The notes: generated from the sequence alone by a model not told the origin. Counted from the stretch's first letter, positions 38,881 to 48,150 are shown. The stretch: DNA of 64,000 nucleotides from CAWJMD01 sp963843835 (GCA_963843835.1 CAWJMD010000008.1:1275118-1339117); one strand, 5' to 3'. Program-made: numbers and translations.

Positions 38881-41446
38881 CTCGCAGGACCGCCCCGAGC
38901 TCGTGGGCCGCGGCCTCGACGACCGCGTGACGGACGGCGGCGGACTCCTCCGCGTTGAGGGTCCTGTCGGGCGCCCGCATTCGCAGTGCGAAGGCCATGG
39001 ACCGGTGTCCTTCCGGCACCTGCTCGCCGGTGTACACGTCGAAGAGGCGCACGTCCTCGAGCAGCTCGCCGCCGGCGGACCGCAGGACCTCCTCGACCAC
39101 GCCGACCGGCACGGACGTCGGCACGATCAGGGCGACGTCCTCCTTCACCACCGGGTGGGTGCTGATCGTCTCGACCTGCCTCGGTCCCGTGGCGGCGGCC
39201 GCCACGAGCAGGACGCCCAGGTCGATCTCGAAGGCGATGGTCCGCGTCGGCAGGCCGGCCCGCTCGCACACCGCCGGGTGCAGCTCGCCGGCGTGGCCCA
39301 CGAGGGTGCCGTCGACGAGCCGCAACGCCGCGCACCGACCCGGGTGCCAGGGCGCGTGGACGTCGGCCGAGACCAGCAGCCGGACACCGAGCTCGGCGGC
39401 GACGGTCCGCGCGGCCTGCACGGCGTCGCCGTGCTCCGCCGGACGGCCCTGCCCCCACCAACCGGCGGGCTCGAAACGCCCGGCGGCCATCCCCGCGACG
39501 CGCAGGGACTGCGGCGGGACGGCGGCCCGCTGGTGCGCCAGGGCGTCGTCGGACGGGCGCTCGGCGACGGTCAGACGCGGGGCCTCGCCCACCCGCGGCG
39601 GCCGGCTCGGCCTCGTGACCGAGCCCATCTCGTAGACGGCGACGTCGGTCGCACCACGGGAGACGTTGCGCCGCAGCACCTCCAGCAGCCCCTGCAGCAG
39701 CGACGAGCGCAGGTAGGGCGCCTCCTCCGACAACGGGTTCGCGAGCCGCGCCATGGTGCGGCCGGGGTCGTCGTCGACCAGGCCCAGGACGTCGTTGACC
39801 TCGCCGGCGACGAACGGTGACCCGAGGACCTCGACCCACCCGCTCTCGGCCAGAGCGCGCGCCACGCTGCGGCGTCGGCGCTGGTCGTCGGTGAAGCCGC
39901 GCCCTCCTGGCGCCCGGGGCAGCACCGACGGGATGGCGTCGTATCCCTCGAGCCGGGCCACCTCCTCGACCAGGTCGGCGCCGACACGGAGGTCGGGGCG
40001 CCAGGTCGGCGGCGTGACCGTGAGGACGCCGTCCTCCTCGAGCGGGTCGCGATGCTCCACGCGGCAGCCGATCTCACGTAGTCGCCCGACGACGGTCGTG
40101 GCGTCGTAGGGCACGCCCACCAGGCGAGCGGGAAGGTCGGCGGACATCTGGACCGGTGCCGGTGGACGTGTCTCGTCGAGGTCGGTGGCGCCGGGGTCGA
40201 CGGTTGCCCCACCCAGCTCGACGAGGAGCCGGACCGCCCACTCGGCCGCTGCGTCCGCGACCCGCGGGTCGACCCCGCGCTCGAAGCGCTTCGAGGCCTC
40301 GCTGGGAAGGCGGTGCCTGCGTGCCGTGCGGGCCACCGAGATCGGGTCGAAGTGCGCCGCCTCGACGAGTACGTCGGACGTCGAGGGGCTCACCTCGGTC
40401 GCGGCACCGCCCATCACACCGGCCATGCCGATCACGCGCTCACCGGAGCCGCCGGTGGCGCCGTCGGTGATGAGCAGGTCCTCCGGGTGCAGCTCCCGCC
40501 GCACACCGTCCAAGGTCGTCAGGTGCTCCCCCGCAACGGCACGACGGACCGTGATCGCCTCACCCAGCGTGTCGAGGTCGTACGCGTGCAGGGGCTGACC
40601 GAGCCCCAGCATCACGTAGTTCGTGACGTCCACGGCCAGCGAGATCGGCCGCATCCCGGCCTGCTGCAGCCGGCGCTGCATCCAGAACGGGGTCGGGGCC
40701 GACGGGTCGAGCCCTCGCACGATGCGGGCGACGAACCGGTCGCAGCCGACGGCCCCGTCGATCGGGGCGCGGTCGTCGACGCGGACCGGGTACCCCGAGA
40801 CCGTGGCCGTCGGCGTCGGACGGAACGCGTCGGCCGGGTCGCGGTACTGACCGGTCCGCCCCGTCGCGTGGGCGTGCTCACGGGCGATGCCGCGCAGGCT
40901 GAAGCAGTAGCCGCGGTCGGGGGTGACATTGACCTCGATCGTGGCGTCGCCCAGCCCGAGCAGACCGATGGCGTCGGTGCCTGGCTCGGCGTCCAGGCCG
41001 AGGCTCGACAGCACGATGATCCCGCTGTGGTCGTCGCCGAGACCCAGCTCGGCCGCCGAGCAGATCATGCCGTCCGACACGTGGCCGTAGGTCCGACGGG
41101 ACGCAATCTCGAACCCCCCGGGCAGCACCGCCCCGGGTAGTGCCACCACGACGAGGTCGCCCTCGCCGAAGTTGTGGGCGCCGCAGACGATCCCGCGCGC
41201 ACCGCCGCCCTCGGCGGCATGCGCCGGGCCCACGTCGACCGAGCACCACATGATCGTCTTGCCGTTCTTCTGCGGCTCGGACTCGACCGTCAGGACGCGC
41301 CCGACCACCAGCGGACCGGTCAGGTCGCCCGAGTCGAGCCCCTCCTCCTCGAGCCCGACGGAGACGAGGTCCGCCGCGACCTTCTCGGCGGTGCTGCCGT
41401 CCGGCAGGTCGGTCATCTCGGCGAGCCACCCCAGCGGGACGCGCAT
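38873..41446 (-). CDS. pheT: Phenylalanyl-tRNA synthetase beta subunit
   Basis: The 857-residue beta subunit pairs with PheS as an alpha2-beta2 enzyme. It has the N-terminal MRVPLGWLAE, a tRNA-binding OB domain (VVGRVLTVE, CGAHNFGEGD), the B3/B4 editing region (PVRVDDRAPIDGAVGCDRF region), the catalytic-like core and a C-terminal anticodon-binding FDX-ACB domain (STHPVVKEDVALIV). ATG 41446 overlaps the pheS stop by one base. Confidence 0.97.
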   Translation of the reverse strand: MRVPLGWLAEMTDLPDGSTAEKVAADLVSVGLEEEGLDSGDLTGPLVVGRVLTVESEPQKNGKTIMWCSVDVGPAHAAEGGGARGIVCGAHNFGEGDLVVVALPGAVLPGGFEIASRRTYGHVSDGMICSAAELGLGDDHSGIIVLSSLGLDAEPGTDAIGLLGLGDATIEVNVTPDRGYCFSLRGIAREHAHATGRTGQYRDPADAFRPTPTATVSGYPVRVDDRAPIDGAVGCDRFVARIVRGLDPSAPTPFWMQRRLQQAGMRPISLAVDVTNYVMLGLGQPLHAYDLDTLGEAITVRRAVAGEHLTTLDGVRRELHPEDLLITDGATGGSGERVIGMAGVMGGAATEVSPSTSDVLVEAAHFDPISVARTARRHRLPSEASKRFERGVDPRVADAAAEWAVRLLVELGGATVDPGATDLDETRPPAPVQMSADLPARLVGVPYDATTVVGRLREIGCRVEHRDPLEEDGVLTVTPPTWRPDLRVGADLVEEVARLEGYDAIPSVLPRAPGGRGFTDDQRRRRSVARALAESGWVEVLGSPFVAGEVNDVLGLVDDDPGRTMARLANPLSEEAPYLRSSLLQGLLEVLRRNVSRGATDVAVYEMGSVTRPSRPPRVGEAPRLTVAERPSDDALAHQRAAVPPQSLRVAGMAAGRFEPAGWWGQGRPAEHGDAVQAARTVAAELGVRLLVSADVHAPWHPGRCAALRLVDGTLVGHAGELHPAVCERAGLPTRTIAFEIDLGVLLVAAAATGPRQVETISTHPVVKEDVALIVPTSVPVGVVEEVLRSAGGELLEDVRLFDVYTGEQVPEGHRSMAFALRMRAPDRTLNAEESAAVRHAVVEAAAHELGAVLRGG

Positions 41447-42540
41447 CAGGCCTCCATCCCCAGCTGTGCACTGAACCGCACGTCGCCCTCGACCATCTCG
41501 CGCATGTCCTCCACGCCGTTGCGGAACATGAGGGTGCGCTCGACCCCCATGCCGAACGCGAAGCCGGAGTACACCTCGGGGTCGACCCCGCACGCACGCA
41601 GCACGGCAGGGTTGACCATGCCGCACCCGCCCCACTCGATCCATCCCGTCCCACCGCACGTCCGGCACGCGGTGTCCTCACCGCGGCAGACGAAGCACCG
41701 CAGGTCCATCTCCGCGCTCGGCTCGGTGAACGGGAAGAACGACGGGCGCAGGCGGGTGGTGATGCCCTGCCCCAGCACCGCCTCGGCGAAGTGGTCGAGC
41801 GTGCCCTTGAGGTGGGCCATCGTCAGGCCCTTGTCGACCGCGAGCCCCTCGACCTGGTGGAACACCGGGGTGTGAGTCGCGTCGAGCTCGTCGGTGCGGA
41901 ACGTCTTGCCCGGGCAGATCACGTACACCGGCAGGTCGCGCTCCAGCAGCGTGCGAGCCTGGACCGGCGACGTGTGCGTCCGGAGCACGAGGCCCGAGCC
42001 GACGGGATCGAGGAAGAAGGTGTCCTGCATCTGGCGGGCAGGGTGGTCGGGGGTGAAGTTGAGGGCGTCGAAGTTGAACCACTCGGTCTCGACCTCGGGC
42101 CCCTCGGCGATCTCCCACCCGATCGCGGTGAAGATCTCCCCGATCCGCTCCATCAGCACCGGCAGGGGGTGACGGGCACCACGGCTGTGCCGACCGGTCG
42201 GCAGGGTGACGTCCACCGTCTCCTCGACCAGCACGCGCGCGTCGCGCTCGGCCTCCAGCACCGCGAGGCGCTCCGCGATGGCCGTGCGCACCGCGGCCCG
42301 TGCCTGCCCGACCCGCTGGCCCGCCTCGGCCCGGGCGGCGGGTGGCAGCGCACCGATCTCCCGGTTGGCGAGCGCGAGCGGGCTGCGCTCCTCCACGTGG
42401 GCCAGGCGGGCGGCCTTCAGATCGTCGAGCGACCGCGCGGCCGTGACGGCCGCCAGCGCCTCCTCGACAGCCTTCGTCACCGCCTCGGGCGACAGCGCAG
42501 CGACCTCGACAGGGTCGTACTGGGAGTTCGGTGCGGACAT
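41446..42540 (-). CDS. pheS: Phenylalanyl-tRNA synthetase alpha subunit
   Basis: The 364-residue alpha subunit holds the class II catalytic core. A coiled-coil N-terminal arm (about 20-105) precedes HPLPVLMERIGEIF, motif 2 (KTFRTDELDATHTPVFHQ) and motif 3 (GFAFGMGVERTLM). A CFVCRGEDTACRTC segment holds four cysteines, as in many actinobacterial PheS proteins. It follows the histidine kinase gene after 24 bases. Confidence 0.97.
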   Translation of the reverse strand: MSAPNSQYDPVEVAALSPEAVTKAVEEALAAVTAARSLDDLKAARLAHVEERSPLALANREIGALPPAARAEAGQRVGQARAAVRTAIAERLAVLEAERDARVLVEETVDVTLPTGRHSRGARHPLPVLMERIGEIFTAIGWEIAEGPEVETEWFNFDALNFTPDHPARQMQDTFFLDPVGSGLVLRTHTSPVQARTLLERDLPVYVICPGKTFRTDELDATHTPVFHQVEGLAVDKGLTMAHLKGTLDHFAEAVLGQGITTRLRPSFFPFTEPSAEMDLRCFVCRGEDTACRTCGGTGWIEWGGCGMVNPAVLRACGVDPEVYSGFAFGMGVERTLMFRNGVEDMREMVEGDVRFSAQLGMEA

Positions 42541-42564
42541 GGGACCAGAGTCTAGGAGCCGGGC

Positions 42565-43644
42565 TCAGGCCAGGTGGTCGGGCGCCCCCGCGGGCAGCGT
42601 GAAGCGGAAGGCCGCGCCCCCGCGCTCGGAGCGGCCGACGCTCATCGTCCCGTGATGGGCCTCGACCAGCCCGCGGACCACGTACAGCCCCAGGCCCGTG
42701 CCACCGCGGCGGGAGCCCCGCCAGAACTTGGTGAAGACCAGCCCCAGGTGCTCGGCCGGGATGCCCTCCCCCTCGTCCTCGACCAGGACCTGCACGCCCG
42801 GCCGGCCGCCGTCAGGGTCGAGACCGACCGTCACGTGCACCCGCCCGTCGCCGTGCCGCAGGGCGTTCTCGACGAGGTTCGCGACGATCTGCTCGATGCG
42901 GTCGGGATCGGCCCAGATCTCCGGCAGGTCACCGTGCACGGCGACGTCGAACTTGGCCGCGTCCGTGCCGGAGGCGACCCGCCGCTGCACCTGGCCGCGC
43001 ACGATGTCTCCGACGTCCACGACCTGGCGGCGCACCTGCAGCCTGCCGGCGTCGATCCGCGAGATGTCGAGCAGCTCGGTGATCAGGCGCGTGACGCGGT
43101 CGGCGTCCGCCTCGACCGTCGTCAGCATCAGCCGCTTCTGCTCGTCGCTGAAGCGGTCCCACCGACGCAGCAGCGTGGACGTGAAACCCTTCACCGAGGT
43201 CAGCGGCGAACGCAGCTCGTGGGCGACAGTCGAGATCAGCCCCGCGTGGTCGGTCTCGGCCCGTCGACGCGACTCGGTGTCACGTAGGGCCAGCACCACA
43301 CGGATCACGGGGCCCAGCCGCCCGCTGCGCACGTACCTCGCCGTGACCAGCAGCTCGCGCCCACCGGGCAGGAGGAGGAGCCGCTCGCGGTGTCCCGTGC
43401 GCGTCGCCAGGCCCGTCCAGGGGTCGGCGAAGTCCCACCAGCGGCGACCGTTGGTGTCCTGCAGGGGCAGGGCCGTCCGGATGTCCTGGCCCACCAGGTC
43501 GGCCGCCGACAGGCCGATGCACCGCTCCGCGGCGCGGTTCACCGCCAGGATGACGCCGTCCCCGTCCGCGAGCACGAGACCGTCGGGTAGGTCATCGGGC
43601 CGCACACCGAGGGACGCCCGCTCGCCGTCCCCCGAGCTGTCCAT
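42565..43644 (-). CDS. PAS-domain sensor histidine kinase
   Basis: This 359-residue soluble kinase has no membrane segment. A PAS domain (about 15-120, with NRAAERCIGLSAADLVG) is followed by a HisKA domain, with the phosphorylated His in VAHELRSPLTSVKG near 155. The HATPase domain has NLVENALRHGDG, DEGEGIPAEH and GGTGLGLYVV. No response regulator is adjacent, so it is an orphan kinase here. Its place between the SpoU-type methylase and pheS is conserved in many actinobacteria. The start at ATG 43644 is the more natural of two. Confidence 0.9.
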   Translation of the reverse strand: MDSSGDGERASLGVRPDDLPDGLVLADGDGVILAVNRAAERCIGLSAADLVGQDIRTALPLQDTNGRRWWDFADPWTGLATRTGHRERLLLLPGGRELLVTARYVRSGRLGPVIRVVLALRDTESRRRAETDHAGLISTVAHELRSPLTSVKGFTSTLLRRWDRFSDEQKRLMLTTVEADADRVTRLITELLDISRIDAGRLQVRRQVVDVGDIVRGQVQRRVASGTDAAKFDVAVHGDLPEIWADPDRIEQIVANLVENALRHGDGRVHVTVGLDPDGGRPGVQVLVEDEGEGIPAEHLGLVFTKFWRGSRRGGTGLGLYVVRGLVEAHHGTMSVGRSERGGAAFRFTLPAGAPDHLA

Positions 43645-43703
43645 TCCCGCAGGGTAGCCGCGCACGGACCGCACGGCCCGGTCTGCGGAACCGGTGGGCG
43701 CGG

Positions 43704-44537
43704 TCAGGGCGACGTGCGTCGCCGGGCGGCACGCGCCGCCGCGTACAGGCAGATGCCGGCAGCGCCGGCGAGGTTGAGGCTCTCGGCCCGTCCGTAGATG
43801 GGTACGCGGACGACGGCGTCGGCGAGCGCACGGTCCTCGGGCGCCAGGCCCCAGGCCTCGTTGCCGAACACCCAGGCCGTGGGCCCGGACAGGTGGCCGG
43901 TGCCCGCCTCCGACTCGTCGACGAGTGCGTCGAGGTCGACGTCACCGGCGCCGTCGGCGGCGAGCACGGTGGTGCCCGCGTCCTTCAGAGCCCGGATGGC
44001 GTCGGACAGGGTCACACCTGTCACGACGTCGACGTGGAAGAGGCTGCCGGCGGTGGCGCGGACGCACTTGGGGCCGTGGACGTCGACGCTCGCCTCCGTG
44101 AACACGACGGCGTCGGCGCCGGCTGCGTCAGCCGTGCGCAGGACCGTCCCCGCGTTGCCGGGGTCGCGCACGTGGGAAAGGACCGCCACCAGCCGCGGAC
44201 GCCTCGCCAGCACCTCGTGCAGCGGCCGGTCGACCGCTCGGCAGACCGCGACCCATCCCTGCGGTGTGACGGTGTCGGCCATCGCAGCCAGCACCTCGTC
44301 GGTGCAGGTGCGCACCGGCAGGCCCCGCGTCTGCGCGGCGGCGACGATCTCGGGGTGCCGAGCGAGGGCCTCGGCGGTCGCGTAGAGATCGACCACGGCG
44401 CCGGACGGGACGGCCTCGCGCACCGCCTGCGGGCCTTCGACCAGGAACAGACCGGCCCGCTGACGCGCCGAGCGCCCGGAGAGGCGGGCGACCGTCCGTA
44501 CCCGCTCGCTGCGGGGGTTGGACAGCACCTCGCTCAT
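43704..44537 (-). CDS. TrmH/SpoU family RNA 2'-O-methyltransferase
   Basis: This 277-residue SPOUT enzyme has an N-terminal substrate-binding domain and a C-terminal trefoil-knot domain. It shows the family motifs RDPGNAGTVLRTADAAGAD, VFGNEAWGL and SLNLAGAAGICLY. It probably methylates 23S rRNA, as related enzymes do, but the exact position is not predictable. I chose ATG 44537 (MSEVLSNPRSERV); a TTG at 44573 would add 12 unconserved residues. It lies after rplT in the ribosomal operon. Confidence 0.88.
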   Translation of the reverse strand: MSEVLSNPRSERVRTVARLSGRSARQRAGLFLVEGPQAVREAVPSGAVVDLYATAEALARHPEIVAAAQTRGLPVRTCTDEVLAAMADTVTPQGWVAVCRAVDRPLHEVLARRPRLVAVLSHVRDPGNAGTVLRTADAAGADAVVFTEASVDVHGPKCVRATAGSLFHVDVVTGVTLSDAIRALKDAGTTVLAADGAGDVDLDALVDESEAGTGHLSGPTAWVFGNEAWGLAPEDRALADAVVRVPIYGRAESLNLAGAAGICLYAAARAARRRTSP

Positions 44538-44583
44538 CCGGGCGCTCGGTGGTGCGTCGACCAGCGGTACCAAGGGTCCGCGG

Positions 44584-44964
44584 TCAGGCCGCGGAGCCCT
44601 CGGCCTTCGCCGGCAGGGCCGCCTGGGCCGTCTTCACCAGGACGGTGAACGCGGCGGCGTCGTTGACGGCGAGCTCGGCGAGCATGCGCCGGTCGACCTC
44701 GATGCCGGCCAGGCCCAGACCCTGGATGAAGCGGTTGTACGTCAGGCCGTTGGCGCGGGCCGCAGCGTTGATGCGCTGGATCCAGAGCCGACGGAAGTCC
44801 CCCTTGCGCGCCTTCCGGTCGCGGTAGGAGTAGACGAGGGAGTGGGTGACCTGCTCCTTCGCCTTGCGGTACAGGCGGGACCGCTGACCGCGGTAACCAC
44901 TGGCGCGCTCGAGAGTCTCCCGGCGCTTCTTGTGGGCGTTGACCGCCCTCTTCACGCGTGCCAC
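44584..44964 (-). CDS. rplT: 50S ribosomal protein L20
   Basis: L20 binds 23S rRNA early in assembly. The 126-residue basic protein matches the family throughout (MARVKRAVNAHKKRR, GDFRRLWIQRINAAAR, SYNRFIQGL-like TYNRFIQGL). The start is GTG 44964. It follows rpmI by 85 bases. Confidence 0.98.
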   Translation of the reverse strand: MARVKRAVNAHKKRRETLERASGYRGQRSRLYRKAKEQVTHSLVYSYRDRKARKGDFRRLWIQRINAAARANGLTYNRFIQGLGLAGIEVDRRMLAELAVNDAAAFTVLVKTAQAALPAKAEGSAA

Positions 44965-45049
44965 GTGCTGCTCCTCAGGTCGTGCTCGTCGGTGGTCGGT
45001 GCCGTCACCAGCCGGGGGCTGGCCCGGCCCAGACCGGGGTCAGTTCAGC

Positions 45050-45244
45050 TCACTTGCCGAGGAGCTTCTTCAGCTTCTTGACGTCGGCGGGGGCGACCGG
45101 CTGGTCCATGGACAGGCGGCGGGCGCGGCGGCTCGACTTGCCCTCCATCAGGTGGCGACCGAAGGCCTGCTCACGCATGAGCTTGCCGGCGCCGGTGAGC
45201 CGGACCCGCTTCTTGGTCCCGCTGTGCGTCTTCATCTTCGGCAT
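45050..45244 (-). CDS. rpmI: 50S ribosomal protein L35
   Basis: This 64-residue basic protein has the typical L35 start MPKMKTHSGTKKRVRLTGAG and ending VKKLKKLLGK. It lies between infC and rplT in the conserved infC-rpmI-rplT order. Confidence 0.98.
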   Translation of the reverse strand: MPKMKTHSGTKKRVRLTGAGKLMREQAFGRHLMEGKSSRRARRLSMDQPVAPADVKKLKKLLGK

Positions 45245-45313
45245 GGCTGCCGCTCTCCTCGGTGTCGTCGGTCGTGCAGGATGCTGCCTCGCGTGCGCGG
45301 GGCCTCGTGCTGG

Positions 45314-46117
45314 TCAGCTCTCGACGGACTGCGTCTCGGACTGTGTGGCGTCGGCGGTGGCCTCCGCCGTGGGCTTGGCCTCCGCCGTGGGCTTGGCCTC
45401 CGCCGTGGGCTTGGCCTCCGCCGTGGGCTTGGCCTCCGCCGTGGGCTTGGCCTCCGCCGTGGGCTTGGCCTCCGCCGTGGGCTTGGTCTCTGCCTTGGTC
45501 TCTGCCTTCGACGCGCCCGCCGTCTCGCCCGACCCGCCGGCGGCCTCGTCGCGGTCGCGACGTCGTCCACCCTTGGCGGCGCGAGCCGCAGCGGCCTTGG
45601 CCTCGGCCTTCTTCTTGTGCGGGCCGATCACCATGACCATGTTGCGGCCGTCCTGGAGCGGCGAGCTCTCGACGAAGCCGAGGTCTCCCAGGTCGGCGGC
45701 GATCCGCTGCAGCAGCCGGTACCCCATCTCGGGGCGGGACTGCTCGCGGCCACGGAACATGATCATGACCTTGACCTTGTCGCCGGCGGTGAGGAACTTC
45801 TCCGCCTGACCTCGCTTGGTGGCGTAGTCGTGCGGGTCGATCTTCAACCGCAGACGGATCGTCTTGAGCACCGTGTTGGCCTGGTTCTTGCGGGCCTCAC
45901 GGGCCTTCATGTCGGCCTCGTACTTGAACTTGCCGAAGTCCATGAGCTTGCAGACCGGCGGACGTTCGTTCGGGGCGACCTCGACCAGGTCGAGGTCGGC
46001 CTCCTGGGCCAGCCGGAGGGCGTCCTCGACCCGGACGATCCCGACCTGCTCGCCAGCTGGGCCTACCAGTCGGACCTCGGGGACCCTGATCCGGTCGTTG
46101 ATGCGCGGCTCGCTGAT
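45314..46117 (-). CDS. infC: Translation initiation factor IF-3, ATC start, long repeat tail
   Basis: IF-3 checks start-codon pairing on the 30S subunit. The family begins ISEPRINDRIRVPEV, and the only plausible start is ATC at 46117, with GAGGAG seven bases upstream. No ATG, GTG or TTG sits in frame nearby. Non-AUG starts on infC are known to let IF-3 repress its own translation. The N-domain (to about 75), linker and C-domain (to about 170) are normal. About 95 extra residues follow: a basic stretch, then seven copies of PTAEAK. Total length is 267 residues. Confidence 0.93.
   Translation of the reverse strand: MSEPRINDRIRVPEVRLVGPAGEQVGIVRVEDALRLAQEADLDLVEVAPNERPPVCKLMDFGKFKYEADMKAREARKNQANTVLKTIRLRLKIDPHDYATKRGQAEKFLTAGDKVKVMIMFRGREQSRPEMGYRLLQRIAADLGDLGFVESSPLQDGRNMVMVIGPHKKKAEAKAAAARAAKGGRRRDRDEAAGGSGETAGASKAETKAETKPTAEAKPTAEAKPTAEAKPTAEAKPTAEAKPTAEAKPTAEATADATQSETQSVES
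45360..45485 (-). repeat. Seven 18-bp tandem repeats inside infC (PTAEAK unit)
   Basis: An 18-base unit (GCCTCCGCCGTGGGCTTG on the plus strand) is repeated seven times without interruption, keeping the infC frame and encoding PTAEAK. The copies are essentially identical, which points to recent expansion by slippage. Copy number is therefore likely to vary between strains, or to be misassembled. Confidence 0.9.
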
Positions 46118-46161
46118 GTGCTGCTCCTCGTGACGTCGTGATGTCCGCCGCGAACGGGAAA

Positions 46162-46192
46162 GGCCCCCGTCCACGGTCGCTGGACGGAGGCC
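46162..46192 (-). promoter_or_regulatory. Attenuator-like hairpin in the infC leader
   Basis: On the minus strand a 12-bp stem (one G-U pair) with a seven-base loop is followed by TTTCCC, 45 bases before the infC start codon. It looks like an intrinsic terminator placed before the operon and would suit control of infC-rpmI-rplT by attenuation, for example by L20 or by ribosome supply. The rest of the 300-base gap up to 46416 shows no gene. I found no clear promoter in it. Confidence 0.55.
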
Positions 46193-46416
46193 ACATCGGT
46201 CGCCCGGGCCACCTGTCGACGGTGTCGACGACGGTCGCCACGAGGGCTGCTCGGGTACGTGGAACCCCGAACCGAGACCCGGCCACCTGGGACTTCTCAA
46301 CTGCAGGCGGTGGCGTCGGGTGGGAGTGTGATCTCCGCTTCGCGCACCGGACCTCGTCCTGCTGGCGTGCCGCAGGCCGTGGATGGTCCGGTCAGTCAGT
46401 CTGAGAGGCTACCAGC

Positions 46417-46791
46417 ATGACCCCGGACGCACAGAATCCTGAGGACCGGACCGCCACCGCGATCCGGGACATCTCCGAGGTGGCAGCCGTCGAGGTGATC
46501 ACGACCGCGGCCGTGCACCTGATGAGCGCCGCGGCGGTCAAGTGCGGGCTGGGCGAGCACGGGGACGGCGGCGCCGCCGCCGAGGCCGAGACCGACCTGG
46601 CGGAGGCCCGCGTCCTCATCGGGGCCCTCGCGGGGCTGGTCACCGCGGCCGCGCCCGACCTCGGCAACCAGCACGCCCGCGCCCTGCGGGACGGGTTGCG
46701 CACCCTCCAGCTGGCGTTCCGCGAAGCCTCCGTGGTGGCGGACCCACCCGGTCAGGGGCCGGGCGAGAAGCTCACCGGCTCGGTCGTCTGA
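46417..46791 (+). CDS. DUF1844 domain protein
   Basis: This 124-residue protein diverges from infC, the usual place for DUF1844 proteins in actinobacteria. It has the family core IRDISEVAAVEVITTAAVHL followed by AEARVLIGALAGLVTAAAP, which are predicted helices with a short disordered start and end. The function of the family is unknown. Its end overlaps the end of the MFS gene on the other strand by 40 bases. Confidence 0.88.
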   Translation: MTPDAQNPEDRTATAIRDISEVAAVEVITTAAVHLMSAAAVKCGLGEHGDGGAAAEAETDLAEARVLIGALAGLVTAAAPDLGNQHARALRDGLRTLQLAFREASVVADPPGQGPGEKLTGSVV

Positions 46792-48083
46792 GCGCCCGTC
46801 CGCTGCCGCGGACCCGTGGGGCGGGAGCGCCGGGTGCGCCGGGCCCGCAGGGCTACCAGACCGACGAGGCCGACCATGGCCCCGACGCCCCCGACGACGG
46901 CGAATCCGCCCCAGGGACCGACCCGGTCGATGGTCAGCCCGGCCAGCGGACCCCCGATCGCTCCGCCGACGGTGAGCGCCGAGCCGTGCCACCCCATCGC
47001 GGCACCCCGTGAGCGCTCGGGGACCATCCTGGCGACGGCCTCGGCGGTCGAGCTGATCACCGGCGCGCAGAGGGCACCCGCCAGCAGGATCAGGGCGCAC
47101 AGCGCCCAGACGGAGTGGGCCAGCCCGAGCGGCACCGTGCTCGACGCCAGGCCCAGCAGGAGCCACAGCGGGTGCACGCCGCGTCGCAGCTGCCCGTAGA
47201 CGAGGGCACCCGCGATCGAGCCGGCACCCCAGAAGAAGAACACGAGGCCGGTGAGCTGGATCGCGTCGATCTCGCGCAGGCGCGCGATCACGCCGACGTC
47301 GGTGCCGTAGAGCACGAGCGTGGCTCCCGCGCTGGCCCCGAGTACGGCGAGCAGGCCCGGGCTCACCCAGCCCGGCCAGCCGCGCACGGCGCCCTTCCCC
47401 TCGATGACACCGGCCGGGGCGCCGGCGCCCGACTCCACGGCCGCCGCGGTCGCCGCCGCCGGGGCCGACGACTCGGGCAGGGAGCCCGGCGTCCTCATCT
47501 GCTCGGAACGGGTGGGAGGGTCGAACAGCCAGAGCCCGACCCCGGCGACCGTGGCCGCGGCGGCGACCAGCAGGAGGGCGACCCGCGTGGACCAGGTGGT
47601 GGCGACCACGACGCCCAGCGCCGGGCCGGCCATGAACGACAGCTCGACCGCGATGGAGTCGACCGCGTACGCGGAGCGCCGCTGGTCGGTCGGCACCAGC
47701 ACGCTGAGCGACTGCCGCATCACGGTGAAGATCGGGACCGCGAGCACGCCGCCCACCACCGAGACCACCACCAGCCACGGGTACGGAAGGAAGCCCGCGA
47801 CACCGAAGACCACCAGCTCGCCGACGATCGAGGGGACGAGCGCCCGGCGCAGGCCGACGCGGTCGATCGCGCGTCCGCGCCACGGTGCCCCCAGTGCCAC
47901 ACCCACCGTGAAGGCGGCCGCCACCGTCCCCGCGGCGCCGTACCCGCGCCCCAGCGTCTGCACCACGTGCAGCGTGAGGATGAGGCCCGCAGCGGTGTGC
48001 GGGATGCGGGCGAAGACGCCGAACAGCAGCAGGGTGCGCACGTCGGCCCGCGAGAGCAGGCGACGGTAGGGAGCGAAGGACAT
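46752..48083 (-). CDS. MFS transporter
   Basis: This 443-residue membrane protein has about 12 hydrophobic segments in two halves, with a cytoplasmic loop (about 195-250) rich in Ala and Pro between them. Family features include GRAIDRVGLRRAL in the loop between helices 2 and 3. It probably exports small molecules or drugs, but the substrate cannot be read. The start is ATG 48083 (MSFAPYRRLLSRAD). It is separated from the SseB-like gene by 67 bases. Confidence 0.85.
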   Translation of the reverse strand: MSFAPYRRLLSRADVRTLLLFGVFARIPHTAAGLILTLHVVQTLGRGYGAAGTVAAAFTVGVALGAPWRGRAIDRVGLRRALVPSIVGELVVFGVAGFLPYPWLVVVSVVGGVLAVPIFTVMRQSLSVLVPTDQRRSAYAVDSIAVELSFMAGPALGVVVATTWSTRVALLLVAAAATVAGVGLWLFDPPTRSEQMRTPGSLPESSAPAAATAAAVESGAGAPAGVIEGKGAVRGWPGWVSPGLLAVLGASAGATLVLYGTDVGVIARLREIDAIQLTGLVFFFWGAGSIAGALVYGQLRRGVHPLWLLLGLASSTVPLGLAHSVWALCALILLAGALCAPVISSTAEAVARMVPERSRGAAMGWHGSALTVGGAIGGPLAGLTIDRVGPWGGFAVVGGVGAMVGLVGLVALRARRTRRSRPTGPRQRTGAQTTEPVSFSPGP

Positions 48084-48150
48084 GGGACGAATGCTCTCAC
48101 CCGGCGCCGACACTCCGGAACGCCATTTCGGGCCGGCGCCGGTGGGCCCG

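Noticed and set aside
36463..38958. 831-codon plus-strand open frame opposite argJ, argC and the SDR gene
   Set aside because: A shadow of high-GC genes on the minus strand; composition is dominated by Arg, Gly and His with no domain.
45360..45485. Tandem repeats as a CRISPR array
   Set aside because: The units are 18 bp, contiguous without spacers, and keep the infC reading frame.
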